Origin: Chinchilla lanigera
Taxonomy: Eukaryota; Chordata; Mammalia; Rodentia; Chinchillidae
Length of the DNA stretch: 64,000 nt
Assembly: GCF_000276665.1 (NCBI RefSeq)
Contig: NW_004955404.1
Coordinates: 33,542,155 to 33,606,154 of the forward strand
Reading direction: 5' to 3'
Shown here: piece by piece, positions 1 through 10,819 of the stretch
Layout: every line of letters begins with the position of its first letter
How positions within the stretch are numbered: the stretch's first letter is position 1
Program-made: the position numbers and the translations under genes
The notes under the pieces: generated by a model
What the model saw: the letters and a program-made list of their open reading frames with translations, nothing else
Told to the model about the DNA's origin: nothing
Databases searched by the model: none

Positions 1-66
1 TATGAAAAAAATCAAGGAAAGAATCAACAGGATTTGTGTGTTGCCTAATTTGAGGCAGCTGTGGGT

Positions 67-132
67 TTGTGTGTGTGTGTGTGTACATGTATGAGTGTGT
101 GTGTGTTGTGTCTGTGTCTGTGTGTGTACACA
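67..132. repeat. (GT)n microsatellite, imperfect
   Basis: The stretch is mostly alternating G and T with a few interruptions (ACATGTATGA, TCTGTGTC) and ends in a short CA reversal. It drives the low-complexity start of an open frame here, which is therefore not evidence of coding. Confidence 0.9.
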
Positions 133-627
133 CAGATATAAACTTCCATAGCCAACCTGTGCAAAACTCAGACTCTCCCAGACCCAAACCTCCTCTTCCT
201 TCTGGTTCCTCCCTCGGTGAATGGTGTCTTCCTCTGTCTGGTTTCTTAAACCGGAACCTCGATGGAGGGCGGAGCCAGTCTCCCACCCTTCTTTCCCTAG
301 ACGCTGTCTCCAGCCAGCCACCAGACTCCAGCATGCCTCTCGTTCAGTATTCCACGCACCACTGCCTTCCAACGTTCCGCTGTCTCTCCAGGCCGGCATG
401 GGCCCTGGTGGGGCACAGCAAACAGTCTGGCTGCCTCCTTCCCCGCTGCACCCCACTGCATTCTCAAACCCATAGCCAGAATTATGTTTCTAGAAAATAA
501 ATCTGATGGTCACAATATTGTCACCAATAAAATGCAGCTTCCTAAGTCTTCACAGGCCCTCATCCCACAGAACAGTAGAAGAGAGGGGAAACACTTAAAT
601 GCCAGATTTAAAAGCACTTCCTTTTCT
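133..627. other. no gene recognised
   Basis: Single-copy looking sequence. Overlapping open frames of 84 to 143 codons cross it in two phases, the longer starting inside the GT repeat. Neither shows a recognisable domain. AATAAA-like hexamers near 495 and 526 have no supported transcript. Confidence 0.5.
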
Positions 628-699
628 GTGACTGGGGACTGAACTCAGGGCCTCTGGCATGCTAAGCAAGAACTCTGCCCCTGAGCTACACCCTCCACC
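628..699 (-). mobile_element. ID-like SINE, old
   Basis: Reverse complement of a tRNA-derived ID unit. The B-box region reads GGGGACTGAACTCAGGGCC and the 5' end reads GAGCTACACCCTCCACC. There is no T-rich tail, so the copy is degraded. Confidence 0.75.
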
Positions 700-1093
700 T
701 GCTATTGCTTCTATTTTCAAGTAGCTCAGGATCCCTTGCAATTTTTATCTAAGTCCCAGGCTTGCTCTCCTTCAGCTTTCCAATAACACCATCAGCCTGG
801 CAGCCTCGGGGCCTTCTCCCCAGCTTCCAAAGATGAGACTCCTCCCCCAGAGGCTTACCCAACACCAGCTCCCTCTTCGCCCATGAGTGCACTAAATCTG
901 CTCATCTTTCCCTGCACGTGAAACTTGGCGTACACAGAAACACCCACAGCACGGCTGCTCCCTGCTCAAGTTCAGTTTCTGTCACTGATGCCTAGGTATC
1001 TTGTGACCTAGTGAACCCAACAGATCAGCCCCTTAGAGAGTCTATGTAGGCAGCCATAAAGTGAAGTCCAAAAATCTTGAATGAGAACCTTAC

Positions 1094-1206
1094 GATTATC
1101 CTGGGAATATATCATGGAGAGGTACAAACTCGCTATGATTAACATTGTCATTGTGTATATGTAAAATGTACCAATAAAAATTTTTGAAAAAGATTACCCT
1201 GGGAAT
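1094..1206 (+). mobile_element. short A-tailed retro-insertion with target duplication
   Basis: The 16-base word at 1094-1109 (GATTATCCTGGGAATA) recurs at 1191-1206 with one change. The roughly 80 bases between them end in AATAAAAATTTTTGAAAAA. That is the layout of an L1-mediated insertion of a short poly(A) transcript. The insert is neither B1 nor ID. It could be the 3' tip of an L1 or of some mRNA, and I cannot name the source. Confidence 0.6.
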
Positions 1207-1348
1207 ACTATATCTTTTTGGTACTAAATGTATTGTAAAATAAACCCTAAATTTAAATATCGACACGAATAGGAGCATGGTAGTTTTTATACTTTATGTC
1301 CATCACCCTCCTTTGTATTAACAGGCACAGCCAACTTCAGAACATGTT

Positions 1349-1462
1349 GGTTTGTTGGTTTGTTTGTTTGTTTGTTTGTGTGATGCAGAGGTGGGGGGGA
1401 TTGAACCTAGAGGCTCACGCATGCCCAGCAAGGGCCCTGCCACTGAGCTGCATCTCCAGCCT
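1349..1462 (-). mobile_element. ID-like SINE with (TTTG)n tail
   Basis: Starts with a GTTTGTTTG run (the expanded tail seen from the opposite strand), followed by an inverted ID body ending in CTGCATCTCCAGCC. Confidence 0.75.
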
Positions 1463-1925
1463 CCATACGAGAGCCTGGATGGAATCTCACCTCACAATGG
1501 AATCTCATCTCTTCCCAGTGACAGCGATTGATTGGTTGGTCAAACAGAACAAGCTGCTGGGAGTCTTCCCAGGACTTCTCTGCTCGGAAAAGAATCTCTT
1601 GTTTCTCAAATCACTAAACCTGGGCCTGCACGTGGATACACCACCCTCTTCCTCACCTCCTCCCCCATGGAGAGAGTCAGGCTGCTAAGGAGAATGGAGC
1701 TGCTTTTAATGAAGGCAGAGATAAGACAGAACAACACAGACGCCTGACATCACGCAGGTCCCTACTCCAGGGGAAGTCGCTGAAGTGGGAATTTTCGACT
1801 TGGTTACATGTTATAACTTTCCTTCTGTTGTTTAAGCTGAAGTGGGCTTCTATTACTACAACCAAAGGTCCCAATTTCAGATAAAAGCAAGATTGTGCAA
1901 ATTCACAATCCTGGTAATAACTGTG

Positions 1926-2046
1926 AGCTTTGTGTGGTGGTGCACACTTGTAATCCCACCTACTTAGGAAGCTGAGGCAGGAGGGTTACAAGTTTGAGGC
2001 CAACCTCAGCAATTTAATGAGCCCCTGTCTCCAAATGAAAACCCTA
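1926..2046 (+). mobile_element. B1-like SINE, old
   Basis: Carries the 7SL-derived core from TGTGTGGTGGTGCACAC through GAAGCTGAGGCAGGAG to CCCCTGTCTCC. The short AATTTAATGAG middle and the many substitutions resemble the B1 half of the dimeric family. Confidence 0.8.
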
Positions 2047-2127
2047 GAAACAGCATGGCATTCTACCAGATGGAGACAGCAAAACTTAGGCTAATACATA
2101 GTCAGTGCTCAATAAATATTTAAAAAG

Positions 2128-2340
2128 TTATGAGCCTTGGAATCAGACAGAACTAGGCTCAAACTGTCACTCTTTCACTAATTATTATGTAATCTTGCAT
2201 AAATTACTTAACTCTCGGATTCCTTAAGGATTCTCAGATTCCTTGCCTCTCATTTGGAATGGGAAGACCCTTGCCTTGCACAGTTTTATGAAGATTCCTT
2301 GATATAATGTATATGCCAGTTGAGGGCACCAGGAAGCGTC
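2128..2340 (+). mobile_element. MIR (ancient tRNA-core SINE)
   Basis: Shows the MIR order: TTGGAATCAGACAGA, then TAATCTTGCATAAATTACTTAACTCTC, then CATTTGGAATGGG, ending near ATGCCAGT. A short local duplication of GGATTCCTTA/AGATTCCTTG sits in the middle (about 2218-2245). Confidence 0.8.
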
Positions 2341-2715
2341 CAGAAATGACATAGTGTTGCTGCTGTTTATCATTCCTCTGAGGGTCAGTAATCAGAGAGG
2401 AAAACTGCTTTCAGGCTGGAGCAAGTCTTGATCGTAAGTTTAGGTATTAGTATACCTAAAGAAATGACGTCTATCAGAAAGAGCTTTAACCAGAGCTAAA
2501 TTTTGGCTGGTCCCTGGCGGGACAGCACAAATGCAGAGTCTTCATAAGAATCACACATCTGAACCGATTGCAGGGAAAGTCACTATCTTTTGGTTCTCAT
2601 GAACCAGCACCACAATCTTATTCCATAAGTACCTCTTGGACTGATCCCTTGGCCAGTTCCTCCGAGAGAGATGAAACGGGGCTACGGAAACTGAGATGCC
2701 GTCCTTTACTGCCTT

Positions 2716-2923
2716 TTTAAGTGTGTGTGTGTTACTGGAGATTGAACCTAGGGCCTTGCATATGTCAGGCAAGCACTCAACCACTAAACTACGACCCTGT
2801 TCGTTTTTATTTTTTTATTTTGAGACAGGGTCTTGCTAAGTTGCCCAAGCTGACCTTGAAGCTGTGTTCCTCCTGCCTCAGCTTCCCAAATAGCTGGATA
2901 ACAGCTGTGCACCACCGTGGCCA
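2716..2923 (-). mobile_element. B1+ID dimer (B1-dID type)
   Basis: An inverted ID part (2716-2798, with TTGAACCTAGGGCCTTGCAT) is followed directly by a T-rich linker and an inverted B1 part (GAGACAGGGTCTTGCTAAG to CACCACCGTGGCCAC). Read on the minus strand this is B1 then ID, the B1-dID arrangement. Confidence 0.75.
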
Positions 2924-2939
2924 CCTCCTCCGTTGCCTT

Positions 2940-3175
2940 TGTGACTAGATTTCGAGGTCCCCCTTTCTCTTTAGTTGCCTGTTCCCAAGAGGTCTCCAGT
3001 GCAGCCCACTCAAGGTCGATTTCAAACTCAAGGGCGGGAGTGGGCCAGGAAGGGGCTCCAGGTGAGCCGGAGGCAGGAGGTGGGACTGCAGGACCACAAG
3101 GCGCATGCGCCACCTTCTCAGTGGCCGCCATTGCTGAGTATGGAAATACAGGCCCAATATTAACAGATGGCCGAT
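2940..3175 (-). promoter_or_regulatory. CpG-containing block with NRF1-like and YY1-like motifs
   Basis: A perfect NRF1-type palindrome GCGCATGCGC lies at 3101-3110. A GGCCGCCATTG motif (YY1-like) follows about 15 bases downstream. On the minus strand an ATG in good context at 3129-3131 opens a frame beginning MAATEKVAHAPCGPAV that stays open for about 70 codons before it enters the adjacent SINE. I do not recognise the protein. This may be a promoter or first exon, or chance; no splice site or transcript is proven. Confidence 0.3.
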
Positions 3176-3179
3176 TGTG

Positions 3180-5545
3180 AAATGAGCCTACAAACGTGGA
3201 CTTATAAACTGCAAAAGTACATTTATGAAATAAGGCTCTTTTTAAAATTTTTAAACACTATATAGGCCAGACAGTATTCATCAGACTGAGTCCACAGTTA
3301 CCAGTTTGAATGCGGTACTTGAAATAAGGGTAACCTCGGTCACTAACTCCACTGGCCACAACTTTGGTCCACATTCTTACCCTTTTGTGCCTGTTGGCCA
3401 GGAGCCGTACTGCCTGTCGCTGCTCTCTCATCGCAAATGACATTCCTCCGGCTCAGTGAGGTTCTAGGTCTCTCCTGAGTCACGGCTTACCATGGTCTCC
3501 CCGCTCTTCCGGATGTTTCCATCAGCAGGCATTTTATATGTACTCACTCCCTGTCAAGAGGGCATAGTTCTGAGCAACAGATTACTTAGGGTAGAAAACA
3601 AAGACTTCCCCTGCGAGGGTTTCCTTTTTCTGTTTCAAAGGACGCCCCCGCATCCACAAAATTGTGATTAACATGTAGATGATAAGCCTGTATTTCAAAA
3701 TGCTCCTTACTCAACAGACAAACCTTAGAGCAGTTTTTAAGAATCCAGCACATTCTTGCCCAGCCAAGTGTGGAGGTACATTTATTCTTACTGTAAATAC
3801 TTTAACTTAATTGGTGCTTAATTCGTATTTCCCTCTTTCCCTCACCTCTACCATTGGAGTAAACACATACCCCTTTGAGAGTATCCATGTAGTATTTTCA
3901 TTACGGAATGCCTAGGGAAGAACTGCATGACCCAGATGGCTGATTAATAGTAATTCTTAATAATTTTAAATATCAATTTGGATACAGGTAAGACTCTGCT
4001 GTCTCAATCTTCACCAAAATAACAGTGAAGGCATTTGTTTAGGCATAAACCCAAAAGAACAACAGAATTACAAGATGACAGGTACTACACTTCAGAAGCT
4101 GAAGCAGAGAAAGATTAGCACTAAATGACTTCGCAACCTCAGAAGGAGAACACTGGGGAGAGCTAAACACTGATCAGATTATACCATAAACTTCCACAAC
4201 CTTGGGGGTTGGCAGCGCCCAGTAACTGTTAAACTGAGTGTGAAAGCGGGGTAAAAACCCGGAGCTTTGGCTGGCCGTGTGATTAAGCACCAATTACAAC
4301 CCCCATCTTGTCCTGGAGACTTACTCTCTGGAGAGGATATGGGGGACTCTATGACCCAAAGAACACCAAGCTACATCAAGGGCAACAGGGCCATCCTGGA
4401 GATACAGAGATTAAATGAACACGCACAAAGTGGAGTGCAGAGTCCCCCGACTTTCTACCCAGCTCCTGAAATGCTGACAGCCAGAATTTTACTGCTTGGG
4501 AAAGAGATTGGAAATACCCTCCCTTGGAGAACTCAACCCTGCCCACATAAAAGAACTGATTCCCCTCCTCACTCTGTATGCAGAGGTCCTGATCCATAGA
4601 TTCAACCAACTGTGAACCAAAAACACTGGCGGGAGGGGTGCAACCATACTGAACATCACAGATTTTCTTGTCATTATTCCCTAAACAATACGGGATAACA
4701 ACTATTTGCATAAAGTGTATGCTGAATCAGGTATGGTAAGCAATTTGGAGATGATTTAAAGTACACAAGAGCACAGGCAAATGCTAGGCCGTTTTATAGA
4801 TGGCGCCTGTGGGCGCTGGTTTCGTGATGGTCTGGGATCACTCACTTGAAGATACCAAGGACAGCTGTGTATACAAAGTGAAGTCCTGATAAGACCCCGT
4901 CTACAGATGTGTTAATTCTGTACATTTTTGTCCTCTGTAAACTCTCCAGGGTATATTGTATGCCTACTATTTTTAAAGTCTGGACATGGTCTCTTGTCCT
5001 GATTTCCTACTTCTGAGGCATGGAAAGTGTCAGTGCAAGGCCCACCTCCGTGCCCACCTCGAATCCAGACGGCTTTCGTGGACTCCACTCTTACACAGCT
5101 GAGATATTCAAGAGGACTCGAACATCGAGGGTGGAAGGGGAGAGGGAGGCAGGCGAGGGAGACAGAGGCAAAGCAGAGACAGAAGACCTCCCTGCGGCAC
5201 CATCAGTACCCTCGCCGAGAAGAACTGACGCCAGCGGCCACAAAAGAGAATGCAGAAAAGATGCTCTGGAAATTAAAAACTAAAACGTCAGAAACAGAAA
5301 CCTGAAGGGAGGGTTGGAAAGTCACACTGAGACAATGTCCCTGAAAGAGCAAAAACGTCAGTGGTAAAAACAGAGGAAGGGCAGGAGCGGGGCTGAGGGG
5401 GAGAGCGTTTGCTCAGCGTACCTGAGGTGCTGGACTGGGCTCCTAGAGCAGCACGGGAAAAAGAGACAAGATCCAAATCAGACAGTAATTTCAGTGGTTT
5501 GAGAAAATGGCTGGTATAAAACTATCTGTAAAATAATTTAAGAGA
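3180..5545. other. SINE-free stretch, no gene recognised
   Basis: About 2.4 kb without a recognisable B1 or ID unit. Open frames of 60 to 111 codons occur on both strands, none with a known motif. Composition varies from AT-rich (3640-4050) to a mildly purine-rich segment (5100-5260). Confidence 0.5.
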
Positions 5546-5699
5546 GACAGGCGTGGTGGCTCCCACCTATAATCCTAGCACTCAGGAGGCTGAGACAGGA
5601 GGATCACAGTGAGTTCAAGGCCAGCCTGGACTGCAATAGTGAGACACTGTCTCAAAAAAACAAATAATAAATAAATAGATAGATAGGTAGGTAGATAGA
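5546..5699 (+). mobile_element. B1-like SINE with AAAT/GATA microsatellite tail
   Basis: B1 core from GACAGGCGTGGTGGCTC to GAGACACTGTCTC. The A tail has grown into AATAAATAAAT followed by (GATA)n with GGTA interruptions to about 5699. Confidence 0.85.
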
Positions 5700-5724
5700 A
5701 TTATCCTGAACCAAAAGCCATTAA

Positions 5725-5865
5725 TTCAGCACTCAAGAGGCTGAGGCAGGAAGATTATAAGTTTAAGGCCAGCCTAGGCTACATATCAAATTCAAAGCCA
5801 GCAGCTCAGATTATATTTTGAGACCCTGTCTCAAACAACCTAATAATAATAATAATAACAATGAC
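5725..5865 (+). mobile_element. B1-like SINE, 5'-truncated
   Basis: Begins mid-unit at CAGCACTCAAGAGGCTGAGG and ends in GAGACCCTGTCTC followed by an (AAT)n tail. Confidence 0.8.
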
Positions 5866-5875
5866 ATAAGTTTCT

Positions 5876-6030
5876 GCTGGGTGTGAGGATGCCACGCTAA
5901 TCAAGAGGCTGAGGCAGGGGAAATCGCAATTTAAGGACTGTCTGTACAATTTAGGATGACCCTGTCTCAAAATAAAGGGCTGAGGGTGCAGTCCTGGCTA
6001 CCTGAGGTCCTGGGGTCAGCACCCAGAACA
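5876..6030 (+). mobile_element. B1+ID dimer, old
   Basis: A B1-like half (AGAGGCTGAGGCAGG to GACCCTGTCTC) is joined to a short ID-like end reading AGGTCCTGGGGTCAGCACC. Confidence 0.6.
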
Positions 6031-6114
6031 GAGAGAGAAAGAGAGAAAACCGGTCTCACACAGGGTGAGCATCAGCACCACCCCGGCCCTCCGAGAAGAA
6101 CCCTGGAGAAAGCA

Positions 6115-6330
6115 AGGGCGACGCGCTGCAAATGCTGCGGGAATGGGAGTCTCGGCCCCGAAGTGCGCGCGTGAGAAAAGCACGGACGAACGGAGAGGCC
6201 CTGAAGGACGCCCACCGCCAGCGCAGTGCGAGTCCGGCCGCGCGCGTGAGGGGCGGGGCGCGCTCTGAGATGGGCGCTGCCGGTGAGATGGGCGTCGGGG
6301 TGTGCAGGCGGCACAGTATGCCCTGACACA
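6115..6330. promoter_or_regulatory. CpG-rich block with GC box
   Basis: Dense CpG sequence with a GGGGCGGGGC box at about 6249-6258 and a short repeat of TGAGATGGGCG at about 6267 and 6285. Open frames run in several phases on both strands, as GC-rich DNA often allows. No product is recognised, and promoter activity is an inference only. Confidence 0.35.
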
Positions 6331-6404
6331 ATCACGGGGTGTCTGCGGCCTCCACCGCTCAAGCTGCAAACTTTTTTTCAGCAAACTTACTAAAAGGTAG
6401 AAAG

Positions 6405-6492
6405 CTTTTTTTTCTTATTGGGTGCCGGGAATCAAACCCAGAACTGCGCTTGCCAGGCAGACACTGTACCCCTGAGCTATATCCCTGGTCCC
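6405..6492 (-). mobile_element. ID-like SINE
   Basis: T-run, then GGTGCCGGGAATCAAACCC, then GCTTGCCAGGCAGAC, ending CTGAGCTATATCCCTGG. Flanking words AAAAGGTAGAAAG and AAAAGGTAAGAAG look like a slightly decayed target duplication. Confidence 0.85.
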
Positions 6493-6529
6493 CAAAAAAG
6501 GTAAGAAGAATACACTCTAAAAGAGTGAT

Positions 6530-6650
6530 TACAGTATTGGGAGGCTGAGGCAGGAGGATCGTTGTGAGTTCGAGACCAGCCGGGGCTACAAAGTGAGCTG
6601 AAGGCCAGCCTGAACTGCATAGTGAGAGCCTGTCTCAAAAAGACAGAAAA
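6530..6650 (+). mobile_element. B1-like SINE, 5'-truncated, young-type
   Basis: Starts at TATTGGGAGGCTGAGGC and carries the internal near-repeat of this lineage (GGGGCTACAAAGTGAGC then GAACTGCATAGTGAGAG), ending in GTCTCAAAAAGAC. Confidence 0.85.
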
Positions 6651-6660
6651 AAAGATTAAA

Positions 6661-6770
6661 AAATGGGCATGGCTGCACAAGCCTGTAACCCCAGCACTAA
6701 GACAGCTGAGGCAAGAGGACCACTGCAAATTCAAGGCCAGCTGATAGCACCAAAAACACCAAAAAAAGAA
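6661..6770 (+). mobile_element. B1-like SINE, 3'-incomplete
   Basis: ATGGGCATGGCTGCACAAG through GACAGCTGAGGCAAGAGG to TTCAAGGCCAGC, then an A-rich tail without the GAGACCCTGTCTC end. Confidence 0.7.
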
Positions 6771-7088
6771 AATCATGATCACATACCATGTACTATACAT
6801 AATTATACTGTTATGCTTTTATGCAACTGGGAGTGTAGCAGGTCTGTTTATGCCAGGAGTGCCACAAATATGAGTAACGTGTTGTGCTAGGACAGCACAG
6901 CGTCACTAGCAACAGGAAATTTTCAGCTCCATTACAACCTTCCGGGACCACCGTGATACACACAGTCAATCATTGCCTAAAATACTACGTCGTACAAGAC
7001 TGCATTTGCTCACCTTGCCCTGATTAACAGAAAACAAGTAAAAGCTGTGAGGAAATGAGGAAACCCAGGGGGTAAGAATAAACTCCCC

Positions 7089-7290
7089 ACAGCAGGTGTT
7101 GTGGTGTGTGCCTACAATCTCAGCACGCTGGGAGGCTGAGGCAGGAAGGTTGCAAATGCAAGCCTAGCCTGGCAATGTAGCAATTTAGCTAGATTCTGCC
7201 TGAAAATAAAAGAATAAAAAAGGATTGGTGATGTAACTCAGTCCAAAGGCCCTGGGTTCAATTCCCAGTACCACAAAAAACAAACAAGAA
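7089..7290 (+). mobile_element. B1+ID dimer
   Basis: B1 half (GGTGTTGTGGTGTGTGCC to AGATTCTGCCTG), A-rich linker, then an ID half shortened in its middle (GATGTAACTCAG directly before CCAAAGGCCCTGGGTTC). The shortened ID end is typical of the dimers in this window. Confidence 0.8.
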
Positions 7291-7317
7291 AAAAAAACCT
7301 TACAATTTAGTTTAAAG

Positions 7318-7735
7318 ATCTCCATTGGCTTTATTTTCCCTTCCAGAATCGAGTAGTGCTCCATTCCACACAATGAGTGTGGATGGAGAAGAGTTTGGTT
7401 TTATAGACAGAAAAGAGCTGAAGAAAACAGCAGTCACAAGTGGACCGGTCTCTGCAAAGTGACCATCGGCATGTGGTGGGTACCAGGAGACAGAACAATG
7501 GGAAAATAACTGGCGGATTAACGGCAGGCTATCAGTTAGCTTTCCGTGAAAGGATTAAGGCGAGGGAACTTCATTCTCAGGGCAATCGAAGCAGCCTGTT
7601 TGGGAAATTTGCTGTTTATCTCTCTAATCCTGATTTCTCAGAAGGTCAGATAAGCAGTAGTTTCGGAGACGGAAGGGTTAGCGGGAGTGACTCCATTTTG
7701 AGAGTCAGTCCATTCTGCTGAGGCCCAGGGCTGGA
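7318..7735 (-). mobile_element. LTR-like segment (probable old solo LTR)
   Basis: On the minus strand a TATAAAA box (about 7400-7406) is followed about 65 bases later by AATAAA (7330-7335), the spacing expected of an LTR promoter and poly(A) signal. No retroviral coding sequence lies nearby. The part around the poly(A) signal resembles the segment at 44220-44470. Exact ends and family are uncertain. Confidence 0.45.
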
Positions 7736-8002
7736 GCTCAGCTGAAACAACAGCCTCCTAATTTTTAACGGAACGTCTTTAACTCGCAACTTCTACTCTA
7801 TTTTCATGTCCAAATACTTGTTATCAATTCAGCCACTAATAGTTCCTGGCATGGAGTAGCTATTAAGCAATGTTTGTTTTTTGAACAAACACACTAATAT
7901 ATGTTGCAAAAGAATGTATTCACATTCGTCACAAAATTTGAAATAAAATACTTTCACCTTCCTATAAGGTCTTTGATACTGCTATTATTTGTATCCGTAC
8001 AG

Positions 8003-8153
8003 CTTTTTTTTTTTTTTTTTTGAGACAGGGTCTGTGTCCTTCAGGCTGGCCTTGAACTCACTATGTAGCCCAGCTTAGCCTTGAACTCAGAGTGATCCTC
8101 CTTCCTCAGCCTCCTTACTGCTGGAATTACAAGCATGCACCTCCACACACAGC
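8003..8153 (-). mobile_element. B1-like SINE
   Basis: T19 run, then GAGACAGGGTCTGTG, two near-repeated arms (CAGGCTGGCCTTGAACTC and AGCTTAGCCTTGAACTC), ending CACACACAGCC. Confidence 0.9.
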
Positions 8154-8262
8154 CTTATATTCTTATTACTGCCCATTGGTGAAAGTCTTCCTTTAAATGT
8201 TCTTCGTGCATCATAAGTGCCTTTGTGTTTAAAAAACAAAACAACTCAACAAATGATTAGTA

Positions 8263-8362
8263 GGGCTGGGAATGTAGCTAAGAGGTAGCACAGTTGCCTG
8301 TATATGAAAGACCCTGCGTTCAGTCACCAGCAACTAAACAGCAACAACAACAACAAAAAAAA
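8263..8362 (+). mobile_element. ID-like SINE, old
   Basis: GGCTGGGAATGTAGCTAAG, TTGCCTGTATATGAAAG, then CCTGCGTTCAGTCACCAGC and a (CAA)n tail. Confidence 0.7.
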
Positions 8363-8411
8363 AATTAACATAGTTCCTAGCACTGAGGAAAACATTCCAT
8401 AATAACAGTTT

Positions 8412-8490
8412 TGGCTGGTCGCGTGACTCAGGCATGAGAGCATTCTAAGCATGCGCAAGTCCCTGGGTTCAATCCCCAGCACCACACAAG
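8412..8490 (+). mobile_element. ID-like SINE, old
   Basis: GGCTGGTCGCGTGACTCAG followed by AAGTCCCTGGGTTCAATCC and CCAGCACCAC. The tail is lost. Confidence 0.7.
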
Positions 8491-9407
8491 AGAGGAATCA
8501 TTAACAACTTCTCTCGTAAGATACCAGCTCCTCTCCTTCCTGAAGAGAGGTTTAGATGAATGTCCCGTAACAGGGTTTAGAGAGGCACAAAGCCAGCTGT
8601 GCTCAGGCCCGCGCGATACATCAGGCTGAGGGATGGTGCTGTCTGGCCTGACCTCAGCAGTGCGCAGATTAAGCTGGGAAGCGGGTGGGCTGCAAAGCTA
8701 GCAAGAAAAACTGGGTCCCTTGGAATCATTTCTTCAGTTGGACTGGAATGCTATAAATTTCTAGAACGCCAGACACACCCAAGTTCCAATGCAAGTACAA
8801 AAACATATTCCATGGCCAAATCCAAACTATTTTTGTATCCCGTACCATTTGAGATTGTGGCCTGTTCTTCCCTTTTCCCTCGGAGGAGATAAGCAGGAAT
8901 CAGCTGAGCAGTCATTAACTAGGAGAAAGAAAAGGGATTAATGGATTTACAGGAAGTAGTGCAGGCGCACAATGGACTGGTAAATAGCAGAATTCTGTTT
9001 GGTGTCACATCTCCCGCTCCGTCAGTGACTTATGCAAGAGTGTGAGTAACTGCTTACCTCAATTTCACTGTCAGGTGAGAACAACTTGTCCTTCCTCCTT
9101 CCTAGCACGCTGTGAAATCTTAAAAGATAGCATCTGAAGATACATAAACACTTGCGGAAAAAGGGATACCATAGAAACAGGATATTGTCCCCGTACTGTG
9201 GCGTAACATATATTTTCTTCAGACACAGTACAAACAAAATTCTTCTGTTACAGACCCAAAAAATGTGGAATTTCGGTCTGCTTTGTGAGTAAATCTCTTT
9301 ATCAAGAGCTTCAGGGAATGTAAAATTAAACCTCCGCTTGCGTACATTTACTTGATTTCAGTAAACATTACACATATGCAAGCGAGAGGCATCTTTGTTC
9401 TTAAATT
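8491..9407. other. no gene recognised
   Basis: No SINE or known motif. A 97-codon frame (8599-8892, plus) and a 71-codon frame (9022-9237, minus) have no recognisable domain. Confidence 0.5.
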
Positions 9408-9529
9408 TTACTGGCCAGGGGAGAAGCTGAGGAGCAGAGCTCAGGCTAACATACACAAGGTCCTGAGTTCTATGACGACAACAGAAAACATTTTGTCCTT
9501 GGGCCCTCTGGTCAACCTCCCCCACCCCC

Positions 9530-9604
9530 ACGGTGCTGGGGATGGAACCCAAGGCCTCCTATGTGCTAGGCAAGAGCTCTACCTCTGAGTTGCACCCCAG
9601 CCCG
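9530..9604 (-). mobile_element. ID-like SINE
   Basis: GGTGCTGGGGATGGAACCC, then GTGCTAGGCAAGAGCTC, ending TGCACCCCAGCCC. A degenerate second ID-like unit in the opposite direction may lie just upstream (9408-9490, with AAGGTCCTGAGTTC). Confidence 0.75.
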
Positions 9605-9751
9605 CCAAAGACTTTAACCAACACACAGAACTAATAATTTACCAGTGGTGTATAAATGTGCCCAGAGGCTTGGAGGAAATAGAAAAGTACACAGTAGTTG
9701 TAAAGATTTTTTAAGACTCTAACTTCATTTTTAATTTTTCAGCCAGTGGTC

Positions 9752-9857
9752 TTTTTTTTTTTTTTTTTTTTTTTTTTTCTAATTTTTTTGGTACCAGGCA
9801 TCGAACTCATGACCTCGCGCTTGCCAGGCAGATGCTTGTGCCGCTGAGCTATATGTT
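9752..9857 (-). mobile_element. ID SINE, young type
   Basis: A T28 run (9752-9779) precedes TTGGTACCAGGCATCGAAC and CTCGCGCTTGCCAGGCAG. The GGTACC end and the GCGC before TTGCCAGG match the youngest ID copies in this window. Confidence 0.9.
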
Positions 9858-10170
9858 TTTAAAAGATAGTTTGAATAAACTTATCTAATGGGCAAATACA
9901 AAAGATAAAGCATTTTACTGACAGGTAGGATTGGACATAAGACATTAAAATTTTAGCTTCTAAACTACAAATTTAGATGTATTGATCCCAGGGTAAAATT
10001 AAAGGGAGATTCCACAGAAAGTGTTATAGATAACTAAGGAAGGTTGTCAGAATACTAAATATGTTTGACATTAAATGCCAACTCTGATTATAGTCATTTC
10101 TACAACTGTGTTGTAGGGAAGGAATTCCAGAGTCACGTGTGGTCCCAGTAATCAAGAACACTGATCCACA

Positions 10171-10388
10171 GGGCAGGGTGGAGCAAGCCTGTCATCCCAG
10201 TGCTCGGAGGCTGAGGCAGGAGGATTGCAAGTTTGAGCCTTGTTTGGGCAGTTTAGTGACTTAGAGAGCCCCTGTCTCAAAACCAAAAAGAATAAATAAA
10301 AAGAAAGAAAAGAAAACAGAACCCCCAAAGCATCGCTTATACAAAGGCCCTGGGTTCACTCCCCAGTTCCAGGGTGGGGTGGGGGTAC
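10171..10388 (+). mobile_element. B1+ID dimer
   Basis: B1 half from GGGCAGGGTGGAGCAAG to GAGCCCCTGTCTC, long A-rich linker, then ID end AAAGGCCCTGGGTTCACTCC. Confidence 0.8.
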
Positions 10389-10511
10389 AGTGATCCACTA
10401 ATAATGTAATGACATCTGTGCATATGCAGTCACTGGGATGTAAGTCAAATGCGTCTTCACATAGTAAAACTTTCATTGTCAACATTATTGTCTAATTTAG
10501 ATGTTATTTTA

Positions 10512-10790
10512 TTAGGGTTCTCCACAGAAATAGAACCAATATGAAAACATATTTTTCTTCTCCCACCTGGAGAAGGACCTCAGTCCTTCTTCTCCCTCAA
10601 TCTTTGCTTTTCTTCAGCTGCGTGATGAGGCTCACCCCCAGCATGAAGGGTGACCGGCTCTATTCAAGGTCTACTGATCAGAATGTTCATCGCATCTAAA
10701 GATCTTCAAGCAGGATCCAGACCCATGACTAACCAAAATCTGCGTCCTGTGGTCGCACCAAGTGGACTACAGACTTAACCAGCCCAGCAC
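10512..10790 (+). repeat. possible ancient mammalian interspersed repeat
   Basis: GGGTTCTCCACAGAAATAGAACCAAT and the later TCAAGGTCTACTGATCAGAATGTTCAT resemble a widespread old mammalian repeat. The family is not assigned. Confidence 0.4.
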
Positions 10791-10819
10791 GAACGGCTTT
10801 TCTTGTTGAGAGTGGGCTC

